Shown: positions 22,253-32,037, numbered from the stretch's first letter. The stretch is DNA of 64,000 nucleotides from Tropicimonas sp. IMCC6043 (GCF_004146235.1 NZ_SELO01000006.1:62001-126000), one strand, 5' to 3'. Program-made: numbers and translations. The notes: generated by a model from the sequence alone, not told the origin.

Positions 22253-22735
22253 TCAGCCGCGCGCGCGGCGGGCCAGCCAATGCGCCAGCGCGATCAGCGC
22301 CGCCCAGACCAGAAGGAGGATCGGCTGACCGGCAAGCGCCGAAGGGATCACGACAAGACCGAACAGGATCGGCACCATGTCCTTGCTCTGCCAACCATCA
22401 GCCAGCAGGTCGGGCGCGAGTCCCGCAGCCGCGCCAACCATGCCGGCGACGAGCGCGACCAGCACGCCGCCCAGGAAGCTCAGCAGCCAGCCCACCGCGC
22501 CGTGTCGACCGAACAACCCGGCCAACGACCAGCCCGCCGCCGCGCCGCCGAGCGCCATCGCGACGACATATCGGAATACGAGGCCCGAGGGCAGGTCCTT
22601 CAGCTCCACCTGGCTCATCGCCCCCATATCCTGCACCAGCATGGCAGCAAAGAAGAGCGCCCCGAGCAGAGCCATGCACAAAGCGACGGCCGGCCGCGCC
22701 GAGCGCGCGTGCCCTGTTTCGTCCATGTGGTTCAT
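22253..22735 (-). CDS. Small integral membrane protein, four predicted TM helices
   Basis: A 160-residue protein that is mostly hydrophobic, with about four membrane segments (around residues 15-35, 50-75, 80-108, 125-155) and a short charged N-terminus. The ATG at 22735 has AGGAGG a few bases upstream. No family recognised. It is convergent with the flavoprotein and divergent from cobS, so it is a single-gene unit. Confidence 0.65.
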   Translation of the reverse strand: MNHMDETGHARSARPAVALCMALLGALFFAAMLVQDMGAMSQVELKDLPSGLVFRYVVAMALGGAAAGWSLAGLFGRHGAVGWLLSFLGGVLVALVAGMVGAAAGLAPDLLADGWQSKDMVPILFGLVVIPSALAGQPILLLVWAALIALAHWLARRARG

Positions 22736-22989
22736 CCACTCCTCCTCGTCTGGCGCCGGGTACAGCATAGCGTGGATCGCGCGGATGCGAAGGCAAAGGA
22801 AGCGGCCGCTGAGCGTCGCGGGGCCTGCCGGCAAAGCCGGCGCGGAAACTGTGGTCGCCATGCCGCAAAATCGGCGCGGACACCGACGCCCGCGCCGCCG
22901 TCCTTTCGCTTGCACCCCTTCCCAGAATGGTGCATCCCCGTCGGCGGCTCCGCCCGATGTGGGGCCACGACTACGCGAGGATCCGAACC

Positions 22990-23976
22990 ATGGTCACCAC
23001 CAGCACCGACCCGAACGCCAAGCCCACCGAGGACATCCAGGTCCGCGACGTCTTCGGGATCGACACCGACATGGTGGTCAAGGGGTTCGCCGAGAAGACG
23101 GACCGGGTCCCGGAGCTCGACACGACCTACAAGTTCGACCCCGATACCACGCTCGCCATCCTCGCTGGCTTCAGCCACAACCGCCGGGTGATGATCCAGG
23201 GCTATCACGGCACCGGCAAGTCGACCCATATCGAACAGGTCGCGGCGCGGCTGAACTGGCCGGCCGCCCGGGTCAACCTCGACAGCCACATCAGCCGGAT
23301 CGACCTCATCGGCAAGGATGCGATCAAGCTGCGCGACGGCAAGCAGGTGACCGAGTTCCACGAGGGCATCCTGCCCTGGGCGTTGCGCAACCCGGTCGCC
23401 ATCTGCTTTGACGAATACGATGCCGGCCGCGCCGACGTGATGTTTGTCATCCAGCGGGTGCTCGAGCATGACGGCAAGCTGACGCTGCTCGACCAGAACG
23501 AGATCATCACACCGCACCCGAGTTTCCGCCTCTTCGCGACCGCCAACACGGTCGGCCTCGGCGATACGACGGGCCTCTATCACGGCGTGCAGCAGATCAA
23601 CCAGGCGCAGATGGACCGTTGGTCTCTCGTGGCCACGCTGAACTATCTCAGCCACGACGCCGAGACGACCATCGTCCTCTCCAAGGCGCCGCATTACAAC
23701 AACGAGAAGGGCCGCAAGATCGTCAGCCAGATGGTGACGGTGGCCGACCTCACGCGCACCGCCTTCATGAACGGCGAGCTGTCGACCGTCATGTCGCCGC
23801 GGACCGTCATCAACTGGGCGCAGAATGCGCGGATCTTCCACTCGGTGGGCTACGCCTTCCGGCTGACCTTCCTCAACAAATGCGACGAGTTGGAGCGGCA
23901 AACCGTGGCCGAGTTCTACCAGCGCTGCTTCGACGAGGAACTGCCCGAGAGCGCGGTGAGCGCGGCGCTGATCTGA
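22990..23976 (+). CDS. cobS: Cobaltochelatase AAA subunit CobS
   Basis: The ATPase of the aerobic (CobNST) cobaltochelatase that inserts cobalt into hydrogenobyrinic acid diamide for B12 synthesis. The 328 residues show an N-terminal CobS region, Walker [10 protein letters not shown] at 71-79, Walker [10 protein letters not shown] and sensor [10 protein letters not shown]. The chain matches the usual CobS length. CobT, normally the next gene, is absent; a minus-strand gene follows within 75 bp. Confidence 0.93.
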   Translation: MVTTSTDPNAKPTEDIQVRDVFGIDTDMVVKGFAEKTDRVPELDTTYKFDPDTTLAILAGFSHNRRVMIQGYHGTGKSTHIEQVAARLNWPAARVNLDSHISRIDLIGKDAIKLRDGKQVTEFHEGILPWALRNPVAICFDEYDAGRADVMFVIQRVLEHDGKLTLLDQNEIITPHPSFRLFATANTVGLGDTTGLYHGVQQINQAQMDRWSLVATLNYLSHDAETTIVLSKAPHYNNEKGRKIVSQMVTVADLTRTAFMNGELSTVMSPRTVINWAQNARIFHSVGYAFRLTFLNKCDELERQTVAEFYQRCFDEELPESAVSAALI

Positions 23977-24048
23977 TCGCGGGCGCGCGCCGCCGCGAGT
24001 GAAGTGCGCTTCCATAAACTGCGTTGAAATGGGAAAGGTCGAAACGCG

Positions 24049-24645
24049 CTAATCCGCGCTCTGATCCGATGCCGGCGCGTCGCTGCCTTGGTCTTCCAAT
24101 GCCGAGCCGTCGCCCAGAACCTCGTCGATCCTTCGAATCGCCCGGTCCGTGATGTCGATGGAATCCGCCGACAGGATCACCGCGCGGTCGTCGAGAATGG
24201 CCACCGCGCCGCTCGACTGCACAATCTCCGACAGGATCGGCAGGATCCGACCGGTAAAGACGCGGCGCTCGAGATCGCGCCGCCGCTGCAACGCCTCGAT
24301 CTTCGCGTCCTGCTCCTCGCGGAGCTTCACGACCTTCTCGTCAAAGGCATCCGCGAGCGCCCGGAACTCTTCCGGCGCGACCTCCTTGCGCTTCTCGGTC
24401 AGTGCCTTCTCCTCGGTTGTGAGCTGTTCGCTCAGCACCCGGTTGCGTTCGGCCAGCTCCTGAGAGGCATCGGCAATCTCGGCCTGAATCCGCTTTCCGA
24501 ATAGCGTCTCGGCATAGAGCTTGTCCTGATCGAGGGTCAGCACCAAAGACGCCGTGGGAGAAAACACCTGCGCCGGAACCGGCGCCGTCGGCAGCGCGAC
24601 GGCGGCAATGAAGATCGCCGAGCCGAGCCGCCTGCGCCACGCCAT
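24049..24645 (-). CDS. skp: Periplasmic chaperone Skp/OmpH family
   Basis: A 198-residue secreted protein: signal peptide to about residue 25 (ending APVPAQ), then a long charged helical region (about residues 55-120, rich in Glu/Lys/Arg) as in the Skp tentacles, and an acidic tail. Skp carries unfolded outer-membrane proteins to the BAM complex. Its start overlaps the stop of bamA (TGATG), matching the conserved bamA-skp pairing. The lpx/fabZ genes that often follow are not here; the run stops and cobS converges. Confidence 0.85.
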   Translation of the reverse strand: MAWRRRLGSAIFIAAVALPTAPVPAQVFSPTASLVLTLDQDKLYAETLFGKRIQAEIADASQELAERNRVLSEQLTTEEKALTEKRKEVAPEEFRALADAFDEKVVKLREEQDAKIEALQRRRDLERRVFTGRILPILSEIVQSSGAVAILDDRAVILSADSIDITDRAIRRIDEVLGDGSALEDQGSDAPASDQSAD

Positions 24646-27008
24646 CAGAAGGTCGTCGCGACGGTGAACTCGAAATTCTGCTCCTGGTCGTAGTCTTCCA
24701 TGATAAGCGGCTGCGAGAAGTTCAGGCGCAGCGGCCCGAGCGGGGATTCCCAGAAGACCGAGACGCCGGCCGCCGAGCGCAGATGGAATCCATCGTCCAC
24801 CGGATCGTTCCCGGTCGGGCCGCCGTTGATGTCGTTGAGGTCCCAGACGGAGCCGATATCCCAGAAGAGGCCGCCCTTGATGCCGTATTCTTCCGGCAGA
24901 CCGATCGGGAAATCGGCCTCGAAGCGCGCAACTGCGAAGTAGTTGCCGCCAAGAACGTCCTCGTTCTCCACGTTCAGGTCGCGCGGGCCGACGCCGTTGG
25001 GCTCAAATCCGCGGATCTTGTTGGAAAGCTGGTAGCGTTCGATGATCCGGCTGTTACCGCCCGAGAACATAACGGCGCCGCCCTCGAGTTCCGCCCGGAG
25101 TGTCACGTCCTCGTTGAAGACCAGTCGCTTGGCGCGGACGAGGGCCTCGGTCCGGACGAAGCTCGCGCCGTCCTCGCGACCGCCGAAGTCCTGCCGGAAG
25201 CGCAGCAGGATGCCTCCGCGCGGATCCGGTCCGTCGTTGAGCGTGTCGTAGAAGAAGGAGTAGCCCGCCGAGAAGGAACTCAGCCCGCCCATCTCTTCTT
25301 CGGTCACGAGAATGTAGGAAGAGTCTTCGTTGACGTCATACACCTTGCCGTAATCGTAGGTGAAGCGCAGTCCGAACCGGGAATAGTCGGCCAGCGGGAA
25401 GGTGAAGGACGGTTCGAACCCGCCGAGATCGGTGTTGTAATAGGCGTAGTCCTGCTCCGTCGTGCGGTAGAAGGCGGACAGGCCAAAGGCAACATCGCGC
25501 CCGAGGAAGGCCGGCTCGACGAAATTGAAGCTGAACACCTGCGAGGAGTTGGTCAGGCCGAGGCTCGCACTCAGTGCCTGGCCACGGCCGAGGAAGTTAC
25601 GCTCCGAGAAGGACAGGTTGAAGCCGAGGCCGGTATTCGTGCCGTAGCTCGCCCCGAATCCGAGCGAGCCGGTGGGCGCTTCCTCGACGTTGACGTCGAC
25701 CACGACGAGATCGGATCTCGACCCGGCGATCGCTTCGACCTCGGTGTCCCTGAAGAAGCCGAGCGCCCGGATCCGGTCCGCGCCAGCGCGGATTTCGCGC
25801 GGGTTGAACGGGTCGCCCTCCACCGAGTCGAACTGGCGACGCACCACGCGGTCGAGCGTGGTCGTGTTGCCCTCGATGTCGATCCGCTCGATGAAGATCC
25901 GCGGTCCGCGGCTGATGACATATTCGATATCCAGCGTCAGGTCGCGGTCGTTGCGCGTCACACGCGGCTCGACACGGATGAAGTCGAGCCCCATCCGCGT
26001 GGCGAGTTTCTCCATGCGGGCGATGTCGGTGTCCACCGGAACGGGCGAATAGGTCCGGCCCGAACGCAGCCGCGCCGCCCTGCGGAACGCGTCGATGTCG
26101 ACACCGGCGACCTCGGAGGAGACCGACACGTTGCCGATCCGGAACTGCTGGCCTTCGGCGACGTTGAAAGTGAGGATGAACCCGCGGCGGTTGCGGTCGA
26201 TCTCGGCGCTGGTGCTCAACACCTGCATGTCGATGAAACCGCGGTTGTTGTAGAAGTCGCGCAGCAGTTGCTTGTCGAATTCAAGCCGGTCCTCGACCAG
26301 CGTATCGCGGGTGACGAAGGTGCGGAAAAGGCCCGCCTGCTTTGTCTCCAGCACTCGCCGCAGGCGGCGGTCCGAGAAATTGCGGTTGCCGACGAAGGAG
26401 AGCCGCTCGATCTCGCTGACTCGTCCTTCCTGGATCTCGAAGACGAGATCGACGCGATTGTCCGAGCGCGGGATGATCTTGGGGCTCACGGTCGCGGCGA
26501 CTCGACCGCCCTGCCGGTATGCTTCGGCGATCATCGCGGCGTCGGCCTCCGCCTGGGCGGGCGAATAGACGCGACGCGAACGCGAATCGATGATCTCGTC
26601 GAGGTTCTCGTCGTTGATCCGCCGGTTCCCCTCGAAGGCGATGACGTTGATCGTCGGGAATTCCTCGACCTGGATGACAAGCGTGTTGCCGCGCGGAATC
26701 AGCTCCACCGATTGGAAGAGGCCCGAGCCTGCGATTCCCTGGTAGGCGTCGTTGAGCTGCGCCGCGCTGATCGTTTCGCCACGGCCGATTCCGGCATAGC
26801 TGGCGATCGTGCTGGCATCGACGCGCTGGTTGCCCTGAACGTCGATACTGCTGAACTGGTAGCTCTGCGCCTCGGCCAGGCCGTCCAGCGCACCATTCGA
26901 CACCAGAAGGAGCCCCGAGAGGGCCAAGGCAGAGACCTGAGTCAATCCGGATCGTTTACCGCGCTTCCGGGCGTTCAATGTGCTGCCGCCCGTTGTTCGT
27001 TTCTTCAT
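24645..27008 (-). CDS. bamA: Outer-membrane protein assembly factor BamA
   Basis: The central BAM-complex insertase, 787 residues. After an Arg/Lys-rich signal peptide (to about residue 48) come five POTRA domains and a C-terminal 16-strand barrel ending in an aromatic residue (TTF). The barrel carries the IRGFEPNGVGPRD loop with the conserved RGF motif. It lies in the run rseP - small ORF - bamA - skp on the minus strand. A roughly 375-bp gap upstream, with its own small gene and hairpin, may hold a separate promoter. Confidence 0.95.
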   Translation of the reverse strand: MKKRTTGGSTLNARKRGKRSGLTQVSALALSGLLLVSNGALDGLAEAQSYQFSSIDVQGNQRVDASTIASYAGIGRGETISAAQLNDAYQGIAGSGLFQSVELIPRGNTLVIQVEEFPTINVIAFEGNRRINDENLDEIIDSRSRRVYSPAQAEADAAMIAEAYRQGGRVAATVSPKIIPRSDNRVDLVFEIQEGRVSEIERLSFVGNRNFSDRRLRRVLETKQAGLFRTFVTRDTLVEDRLEFDKQLLRDFYNNRGFIDMQVLSTSAEIDRNRRGFILTFNVAEGQQFRIGNVSVSSEVAGVDIDAFRRAARLRSGRTYSPVPVDTDIARMEKLATRMGLDFIRVEPRVTRNDRDLTLDIEYVISRGPRIFIERIDIEGNTTTLDRVVRRQFDSVEGDPFNPREIRAGADRIRALGFFRDTEVEAIAGSRSDLVVVDVNVEEAPTGSLGFGASYGTNTGLGFNLSFSERNFLGRGQALSASLGLTNSSQVFSFNFVEPAFLGRDVAFGLSAFYRTTEQDYAYYNTDLGGFEPSFTFPLADYSRFGLRFTYDYGKVYDVNEDSSYILVTEEEMGGLSSFSAGYSFFYDTLNDGPDPRGGILLRFRQDFGGREDGASFVRTEALVRAKRLVFNEDVTLRAELEGGAVMFSGGNSRIIERYQLSNKIRGFEPNGVGPRDLNVENEDVLGGNYFAVARFEADFPIGLPEEYGIKGGLFWDIGSVWDLNDINGGPTGNDPVDDGFHLRSAAGVSVFWESPLGPLRLNFSQPLIMEDYDQEQNFEFTVATTF

Positions 27009-27083
27009 GCCGTTGCCCCCCGGCGCGAGGTTCTGTTATTTCATGCCTTTGCTAGCGACCTTCGCATGTCTTGTCAAAACGAC

Positions 27084-27111
27084 AAAGGGCGTCGCTGTCG
27101 CGTCGCCCTTT
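27084..27111 (-). terminator. Hairpin between the 44-residue ORF and bamA
   Basis: An 8-bp stem AAAGGGCG/CGCCCTTT with an inner CGC/GCG pairing around TGTC. On the minus strand a partial T-rich tract (GTCGTTTTG) follows. It could terminate or attenuate transcription before bamA. Confidence 0.4.
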
Positions 27112-27168
27112 ACCTGTCTCTTTCACATGACTCACGAGGGTCGGACCGCCTCACCCGATGCGCGGGTT

Positions 27169-27303
27169 TCAGCCGGTCACGAGCGTCCCGATCGCGGCGC
27201 CCGCCAATAGCGCGGCCCCGATGGCCCCGATATAGAAGAACCTGTCCCAGTTGAGCCGCAGAAGCAGGCCCAAGCTGTTGTATCCGGCTGTCATGGTCTG
27301 CAT
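27169..27303 (-). CDS. 44-residue membrane protein upstream of bamA
   Basis: A small ORF, too short for most callers: about 20 amphipathic residues (MQTMTAGYNSLGLLLRLNWD), then one hydrophobic helix (FFYIGAIGAALLAGAAIGTLV). GGGGG lies about seven bases upstream of the ATG at 27303; an internal ATG at 27294 is an alternative. It lies 81 bp after rseP and about 160 bp before bamA, on their strand, with a hairpin between it and bamA. I think similar small proteins occur in relatives, but I cannot confirm it. Function unknown. Confidence 0.55.
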   Translation of the reverse strand: MQTMTAGYNSLGLLLRLNWDRFFYIGAIGAALLAGAAIGTLVTG

Positions 27304-27384
27304 GAGTCGCCCCCTGACTGAAAATCCTGGTTCAAAATCAGGCTAGAGAAGGATTGTGGTCAGATTTTGGCGTCTCTGCGGCGT

Positions 27385-28722
27385 TCATGGGCAGAAGAGG
27401 TCGTTGGTCAGCGCGAAAGCCATCAGGGTCAGCATCAGCGTCAGGCCCACGCCCATCAGGACGCGCAAGGCGCGGTCGCTTGGCGGCCGGCCGGTCATCG
27501 CCTCCCAGGCGTGAAACGCCAGGTGACCGCCGTCGAGCACCGGAATCGGGAAGAGATTCAGCAGTCCCACGGCGGTCGAAAGCACGGCGATAAACCATAT
27601 GAAGCTCCCCGCTCCCTGGCTGGCCGCGGCACCGGAGGTCTCCGCGATGCCGATGGGTCCGCGAAGGTTGCACGACGAGATCGCCCCAGTGACCATGTGC
27701 CAGAGGCCCGAGAGCGAGCTCTGGACGATGAACCAGGTCTGCTCTGCGCCGTAGCCGATCGCCTCAAACAGCCCCGGCGTCTCCGTCGCCGGCGTGAAGA
27801 GCAGCCCGCCGGTGACGCCGATCAACCAGCGCGTCTCGAATCCGCCGTCGCCGAGTGGAATGTCCATCCGCTTCGGTGACAGGGTCACCTGGAAGGTTGC
27901 TCCATCGCGCCAGACATCAAGCGCCAGCGCCCGCCCATCGGAGTTGCTGACCGTGTCCTGGAGTTCGCTGAAGGCGGTGATCGGGACGCCGTCGATGGCA
28001 GTGATCAGGTCGCCCACTTTGAGTCCGGCCTCCATCGCGGCCGATCCGGCCTGCAGCCCCTCGACCAGCGGCGGGAAGGGAAACGGCCCTTCGACGCTCA
28101 CCGCAAGGCCGCCGCGCTCGAGATCGTAGCGGACGCTCTCGCCGACATCGAGATCGCGAACCACGTCGAAGAAGCCCACGTAGTCGGGCGTCGCCGCACC
28201 GTTCACCGCGAGGATGCGGTCGCCGGGCGCCAGCACCAGATCCGCCTCCGGCATGTCCCGAAGCACCGCGATCTCCACCGGGTCCTTGGCGGTGCCCTGC
28301 GCCAGAATCACGGCGGCAAACACCAGAATCGACAGGATGAAATTGAACACCGGCCCCGCCGCCACGGTCGCCGCCCGCGCCCAGAGCGGCGCGCCATGCA
28401 TGGTGTGCCGCTTCGTCTCCTCGTCGAACGCCTCGAACTCTTCGGAGGCCTTGTCGGAGGCTGCGCTGGCATCGCCAAGGAACTTCACGTAGCCGCCGAA
28501 TGGCAACGCCGCCACCTGCCATTGCGTGCCATGCCGGTCGCGGCGTTTCAGCAGCACCGGGCCGAAGCCGATGGAGAACACTTCCGCCCGGATGCCCGAC
28601 AGACGCCCGATGATGTAATGGCCGTATTCATGCACGAAAACGATCACGCTCAGCGCGACAACGAAGGCGGCAACGGTCCAGAGTATTCCCCCGAATTGGG
28701 GGATCAGCGAAGCGATATCCAT
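27385..28722 (-). CDS. rseP: RIP metalloprotease RseP
   Basis: A site-2 intramembrane protease that cleaves anti-sigma factors and remnant signal peptides. The 445 residues have zinc motif HEYGH at 31-35, a PDZ domain (around 130-320), and the third metal ligand motif LDGGH at 396-400, with hydrophobic segments at both ends. The order dxr-rseP-bamA is conserved in proteobacteria. It is six bases after dxr. Confidence 0.94.
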   Translation of the reverse strand: MDIASLIPQFGGILWTVAAFVVALSVIVFVHEYGHYIIGRLSGIRAEVFSIGFGPVLLKRRDRHGTQWQVAALPFGGYVKFLGDASAASDKASEEFEAFDEETKRHTMHGAPLWARAATVAAGPVFNFILSILVFAAVILAQGTAKDPVEIAVLRDMPEADLVLAPGDRILAVNGAATPDYVGFFDVVRDLDVGESVRYDLERGGLAVSVEGPFPFPPLVEGLQAGSAAMEAGLKVGDLITAIDGVPITAFSELQDTVSNSDGRALALDVWRDGATFQVTLSPKRMDIPLGDGGFETRWLIGVTGGLLFTPATETPGLFEAIGYGAEQTWFIVQSSLSGLWHMVTGAISSCNLRGPIGIAETSGAAASQGAGSFIWFIAVLSTAVGLLNLFPIPVLDGGHLAFHAWEAMTGRPPSDRALRVLMGVGLTLMLTLMAFALTNDLFCP

Positions 28723-28728
28723 GGGGGG

Positions 28729-29907
28729 TCAGCTATCCTTGTTGATCCGTCGGGCGGCCTCATCCGCGCGCTTTCGGGCGAAATGATCGGTCTCGATGAC
28801 ATCTTCAAGGCGCATGCGGTCACATTTCAGGGCGTCTTCCGCCTGCATCGCCTCCAGGACGGATTCGACCACCGCCGCCATGTCGGTGAAGCCGATGCGA
28901 CCGGCGAGGAACAGGTCGAGCGCGCGCTCCTTGGCGCCGTTGAACGCTGCCCCGGCGAGACCGCGGATTTCCATCACCTCCCGGGCCAGCCGGAGGGCCG
29001 GCCAACGGATCTCGCAAGGCGCGCGGAATTCCAGGGCACCGATCTCTACGAGATCCAGCCGTTCGACCGGCAGAGACCGCCGCTGCGGATAGTTGAGCGC
29101 ATAGCCGATGGCGTGGCGCATGTCCGGCGGGCCGACATGTGCCATCAACGCGCCGTCACGGAAGCCGACAAGCGCGTGGACCAGCGACTGCGGATGCACG
29201 ACGACCTCGATCTGGGCCGGCTGAAACCCGAAGAACTCCCGCGTCTCAATGAGTTCCAGCCCCTTGTTGAACATCGACGCGGAATCGACCGTGATCCGCT
29301 GCCCCATGGACCAGTTCGGATGCGTGCAGGCCTGCTCCGGCGTCGCCTTCGGCAGGTCCTCAAGCGGCCAGTCCCGGAAGGCCCCGCCCGAGGCCGTGAT
29401 GATGACCCTTTCGACGTCGGAAATGTCCTCGCCGACAAGGGCTTGCCAGACGGCGCTGTGTTCGCTGTCGACGGGCAGGACATCCGCGCCGTGGCGATGC
29501 GCCGTGCGCATCAGGATCTCGCCGGCGCAAACAAGCGATTCCTTGTTGGCCAGCGCCAGCGTCGCGCCCTGTTCCAGCGCCTTGAGCCCCGGCAGCAACC
29601 CGGCGGCGCCGACGATGGCCGACATGACCCAGTCCGCCGGCCGGTTCGCGGCCTCCACGACAGCCTCCGGCCCCGCCTCGACCGCGATCCCGGAGCCTGA
29701 GAGCCGGTCCGCAAGCTCCTCTTTCAACTCCGGAAAACAGGTCACGGCGAGTTCTGCGTCGAGCGCCCTGGCCTGCTCTGCCAGCCGCGCCACGTTGCGC
29801 CCGCCGGTCAGCGCCACGACCTTGTATTTCTCTGGATCTCGCGCGATCAGGTCGATCGTACTCACGCCAACGGATCCGGTCGCCCCGAAGATCGAGACCC
29901 GCCTCAT
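28729..29907 (-). CDS. dxr: 1-deoxy-D-xylulose 5-phosphate reductoisomerase
   Basis: Second enzyme of the MEP isoprenoid pathway; makes 2-C-methyl-D-erythritol 4-phosphate with NADPH. The 392 residues show the NADPH motif GATGSVG at 8-14, LANKES, VDSEHSAVWQ, the metal/substrate motif ASGGAFRDW, and NWSMGQRITVDSASMFNKGLE. The start overlaps the end of cdsA (ATGA). Feeds the isoprenoid pathway also used by uppS in the same run. Confidence 0.96.
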   Translation of the reverse strand: MRRVSIFGATGSVGVSTIDLIARDPEKYKVVALTGGRNVARLAEQARALDAELAVTCFPELKEELADRLSGSGIAVEAGPEAVVEAANRPADWVMSAIVGAAGLLPGLKALEQGATLALANKESLVCAGEILMRTAHRHGADVLPVDSEHSAVWQALVGEDISDVERVIITASGGAFRDWPLEDLPKATPEQACTHPNWSMGQRITVDSASMFNKGLELIETREFFGFQPAQIEVVVHPQSLVHALVGFRDGALMAHVGPPDMRHAIGYALNYPQRRSLPVERLDLVEIGALEFRAPCEIRWPALRLAREVMEIRGLAGAAFNGAKERALDLFLAGRIGFTDMAAVVESVLEAMQAEDALKCDRMRLEDVIETDHFARKRADEAARRINKDS

Positions 29908-30695
29908 ATCCGCACCTCCGGCACGTCGACGATGAGCGCCAGCAGCAACATGAAGAGCGACGCGCCGAGCAACCCGTCGAACCGGTCGAAGAGTCCGCCA
30001 TGGCCGGGGATCAGCGACGAGGAATCCTTGACGCCCATGCGCCGCTTGAGCGCACTCTCGGCGATGTCGCCCATCTGCGCGGCCAGCGACAGCAACATCG
30101 AGAGCCAGACGGTGTCGCGCCCGGCATTGGTGAAGGTGAGAAAGAGTGCGCCGACAAGCCCGGCCCCGATCCAGCCGGCCACCGTGCCGGACCAGGTCTT
30201 CTTGGGGCTGACCGCGGGCCAGAATTTCGGACCGCCGATGCGCCGCCCGGCGAAATAGCCCGCCACGTCGGTCACCACGACACAGATCACCATCCAGAAG
30301 AGCCAGGTGCCGCCATAGGTTTCCCGCGCCTCGACGAGGCCCCAGCCGGCCACCGTGATGCCAAAGGCGAAGAGGAAGAAGGTAAGCCTTTCCCTCGGCA
30401 TGGCGGAGGTTCCGACAGTGGCCGGAACAAGCAGCAGCAGCAAGTGCCAGTCGGGCGATTGCGTCATCAGGCCGGAGATCACCGAGGCCGAGAAGGCTGC
30501 CAGGAGCATCGCGCCCACGTCCCAACCGGGGCGGATCATCCGCGCCAGCTCCCAGATCATCACCGAACAGGCAAAGACCACCAGCATCTGGAACCAGACC
30601 CCGCCGAGGCGGATCGCCACAATGCCGATGACAACCATCGCGAGCCCGGTCCAGGTGCGGGCGTTCAGGTCCTCCCACCGCCGGGGTGATTGCAT
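29904..30695 (-). CDS. cdsA: Phosphatidate cytidylyltransferase
   Basis: Makes CDP-diacylglycerol, the precursor of the major phospholipids. The 263-residue membrane protein has about seven hydrophobic segments and the C-terminal CdsA signature: SLIPGHGGLFDRFDGLLGAS, containing the conserved Gly-His-Gly-Gly and two Asp residues, plus SPKKTWSG. The start at 30695 (MQSPRR) lies ten bases after the uppS stop; its ribosome-binding site is weak, suggesting coupling with uppS. Confidence 0.93.
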   Translation of the reverse strand: MQSPRRWEDLNARTWTGLAMVVIGIVAIRLGGVWFQMLVVFACSVMIWELARMIRPGWDVGAMLLAAFSASVISGLMTQSPDWHLLLLLVPATVGTSAMPRERLTFFLFAFGITVAGWGLVEARETYGGTWLFWMVICVVVTDVAGYFAGRRIGGPKFWPAVSPKKTWSGTVAGWIGAGLVGALFLTFTNAGRDTVWLSMLLSLAAQMGDIAESALKRRMGVKDSSSLIPGHGGLFDRFDGLLGASLFMLLLALIVDVPEVRI

Positions 30696-30705
30696 CTGGG
30701 GTGTG

Positions 30706-31431
30706 TCAGGCAAGAACCGCTCCGAAGCGCCGCTCCCGCTTGCCAAAGCCGGCGAGCACCCGAGCGAAATCCTCGGCGGTGAAATCGGGCCAGAGCGTGT
30801 CGACGAATTCATACTCCGAATAGGCCGACTGCCAGAGCAGGAAGTTGGAGATCCGCGCCTCTCCGCTGGTACGGATCACCAGGTCCGGATCGGGCAGCGT
30901 ATGCGTGTCGAGGAAGCGGCTCAGCGTCTCGGCATCGACGGACTCGGCGTCGATCCGCCCGGCCGCCACCTCGCGCGCCAGCCGTCGGGTGGCCCGAGTC
31001 ACCTCGTCGCGCCCGCCGTAGTTGATCGCGATGGTCAGGTGCACGAGGTCATTGACGCGCGTCAGTTCCTCGAGATCGTCCATCATCCTGACCAGCTTGG
31101 GATCGAGCCGGTCGCGGTCCCCGATGAAGCGCACGCGCACACCATTGGCCAGCAGCCGCTGCGCCTCCTTGATGATGTAGCGGCGAAACAGCGTCATCAG
31201 TCCGGAGACCTCTGCCTGGGTGCGTTTCCAGTTCTCGGTCGAAAAGGCGAAGATCGTGAGATAGCGCACGCCGAGCTCCGGGCAGGCAGCGACGATCTCG
31301 CTCACCCGCCGCGCCCCGGCCTGGTGGCCGAAGAGCCGTGGACGGCCGCGGGCGGTGGCCCAGCGACCGTTGCCGTCCATTATTATGGCAACATGTTCGG
31401 GGGCCTGCGGTCCCATGTCTGCGGCGGGCAT
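30706..31431 (-). CDS. uppS: Undecaprenyl diphosphate synthase
   Basis: Builds the C55 lipid carrier for peptidoglycan and other wall polymers from FPP and IPP. The 241-residue protein has the catalytic motif IIMDGNGRWA with Asp19, the FAFSTENWKR motif and RTSGEARISNFLLWQ near the C-terminus. The start may be Met1 or Met6. It lies 39 bp after frr in the frr-uppS-cdsA order. Confidence 0.95.
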   Translation of the reverse strand: MPAADMGPQAPEHVAIIMDGNGRWATARGRPRLFGHQAGARRVSEIVAACPELGVRYLTIFAFSTENWKRTQAEVSGLMTLFRRYIIKEAQRLLANGVRVRFIGDRDRLDPKLVRMMDDLEELTRVNDLVHLTIAINYGGRDEVTRATRRLAREVAAGRIDAESVDAETLSRFLDTHTLPDPDLVIRTSGEARISNFLLWQSAYSEYEFVDTLWPDFTAEDFARVLAGFGKRERRFGAVLA

Positions 31432-31470
31432 GCGGCCCCCTTTCCGATTCGGTTCGCGGAGAGCAGCAGG

Positions 31471-32037
31471 TCAGACCTGCATGATCTCCTCCTGCTTGTG
31501 CTCCAGTGCGGCATCGACCTGCTTGATGTGCGTGTCGGTCATCTCCTGGATATCGTCGTGCCAGATCTTTTCCTCGTCTTCCGGCATGCCGTCGTTCTTC
31601 GCGCGCTTGAGCTGGTGCATCCCGTCCTGCCGGACATTGCGGATGGCGATACGAGCGTTCTCGGCATAGGAGGCGGCGACCTTAGTCAACTCACGGCGCC
31701 GCTCCTCATTAAGTTCGGGAATCGGCAGGCGGATGATCGTACCGTCGACCACCGGGTTGATCCCCAGCCCGCTCTCGCGCAGCGCCTTCTCGGCCTTGGA
31801 AACCAGGGACTTGTCCCAGATGTTGATCGTAATCATCCGTGGCTCGGGCACGTTCACCGTGCCGATCTGGTTCAGCGGCGTCATCGCGCCATAGGCGTCG
31901 ACCTGGATCGGGTCCAGCATCGAGGCCGAGGCCCGCCCGGTGCGCAGCGTCAGGAACTCGCTCTTCAGCGCCTTGAGCGCGCCATCCATTCGATGTTTCA
32001 GGTCGTCGACATCCGGCTCTTCGTAGTCTGCGGACAT
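31471..32037 (-). CDS. frr: Ribosome recycling factor
   Basis: Splits the post-termination ribosome with EF-G. The 188-residue protein has the [23 protein letters not shown] region, INIWDKS and the C-terminal three-helix part with [18 protein letters not shown] at 32037 follows GGGAACAGGC. Normally pyrH lies immediately upstream; here a 1.6-kb broken gene separates them. Confidence 0.95.
   Translation of the reverse strand: MSADYEEPDVDDLKHRMDGALKALKSEFLTLRTGRASASMLDPIQVDAYGAMTPLNQIGTVNVPEPRMITINIWDKSLVSKAEKALRESGLGINPVVDGTIIRLPIPELNEERRRELTKVAASYAENARIAIRNVRQDGMHQLKRAKNDGMPEDEEKIWHDDIQEMTDTHIKQVDAALEHKQEEIMQV

Noticed and set aside
24783-27254. 823-codon plus-strand open frame opposite bamA
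   Set aside because: bamA on the minus strand has a full signal peptide, POTRA and barrel motifs; the opposite frame is a GC shadow.
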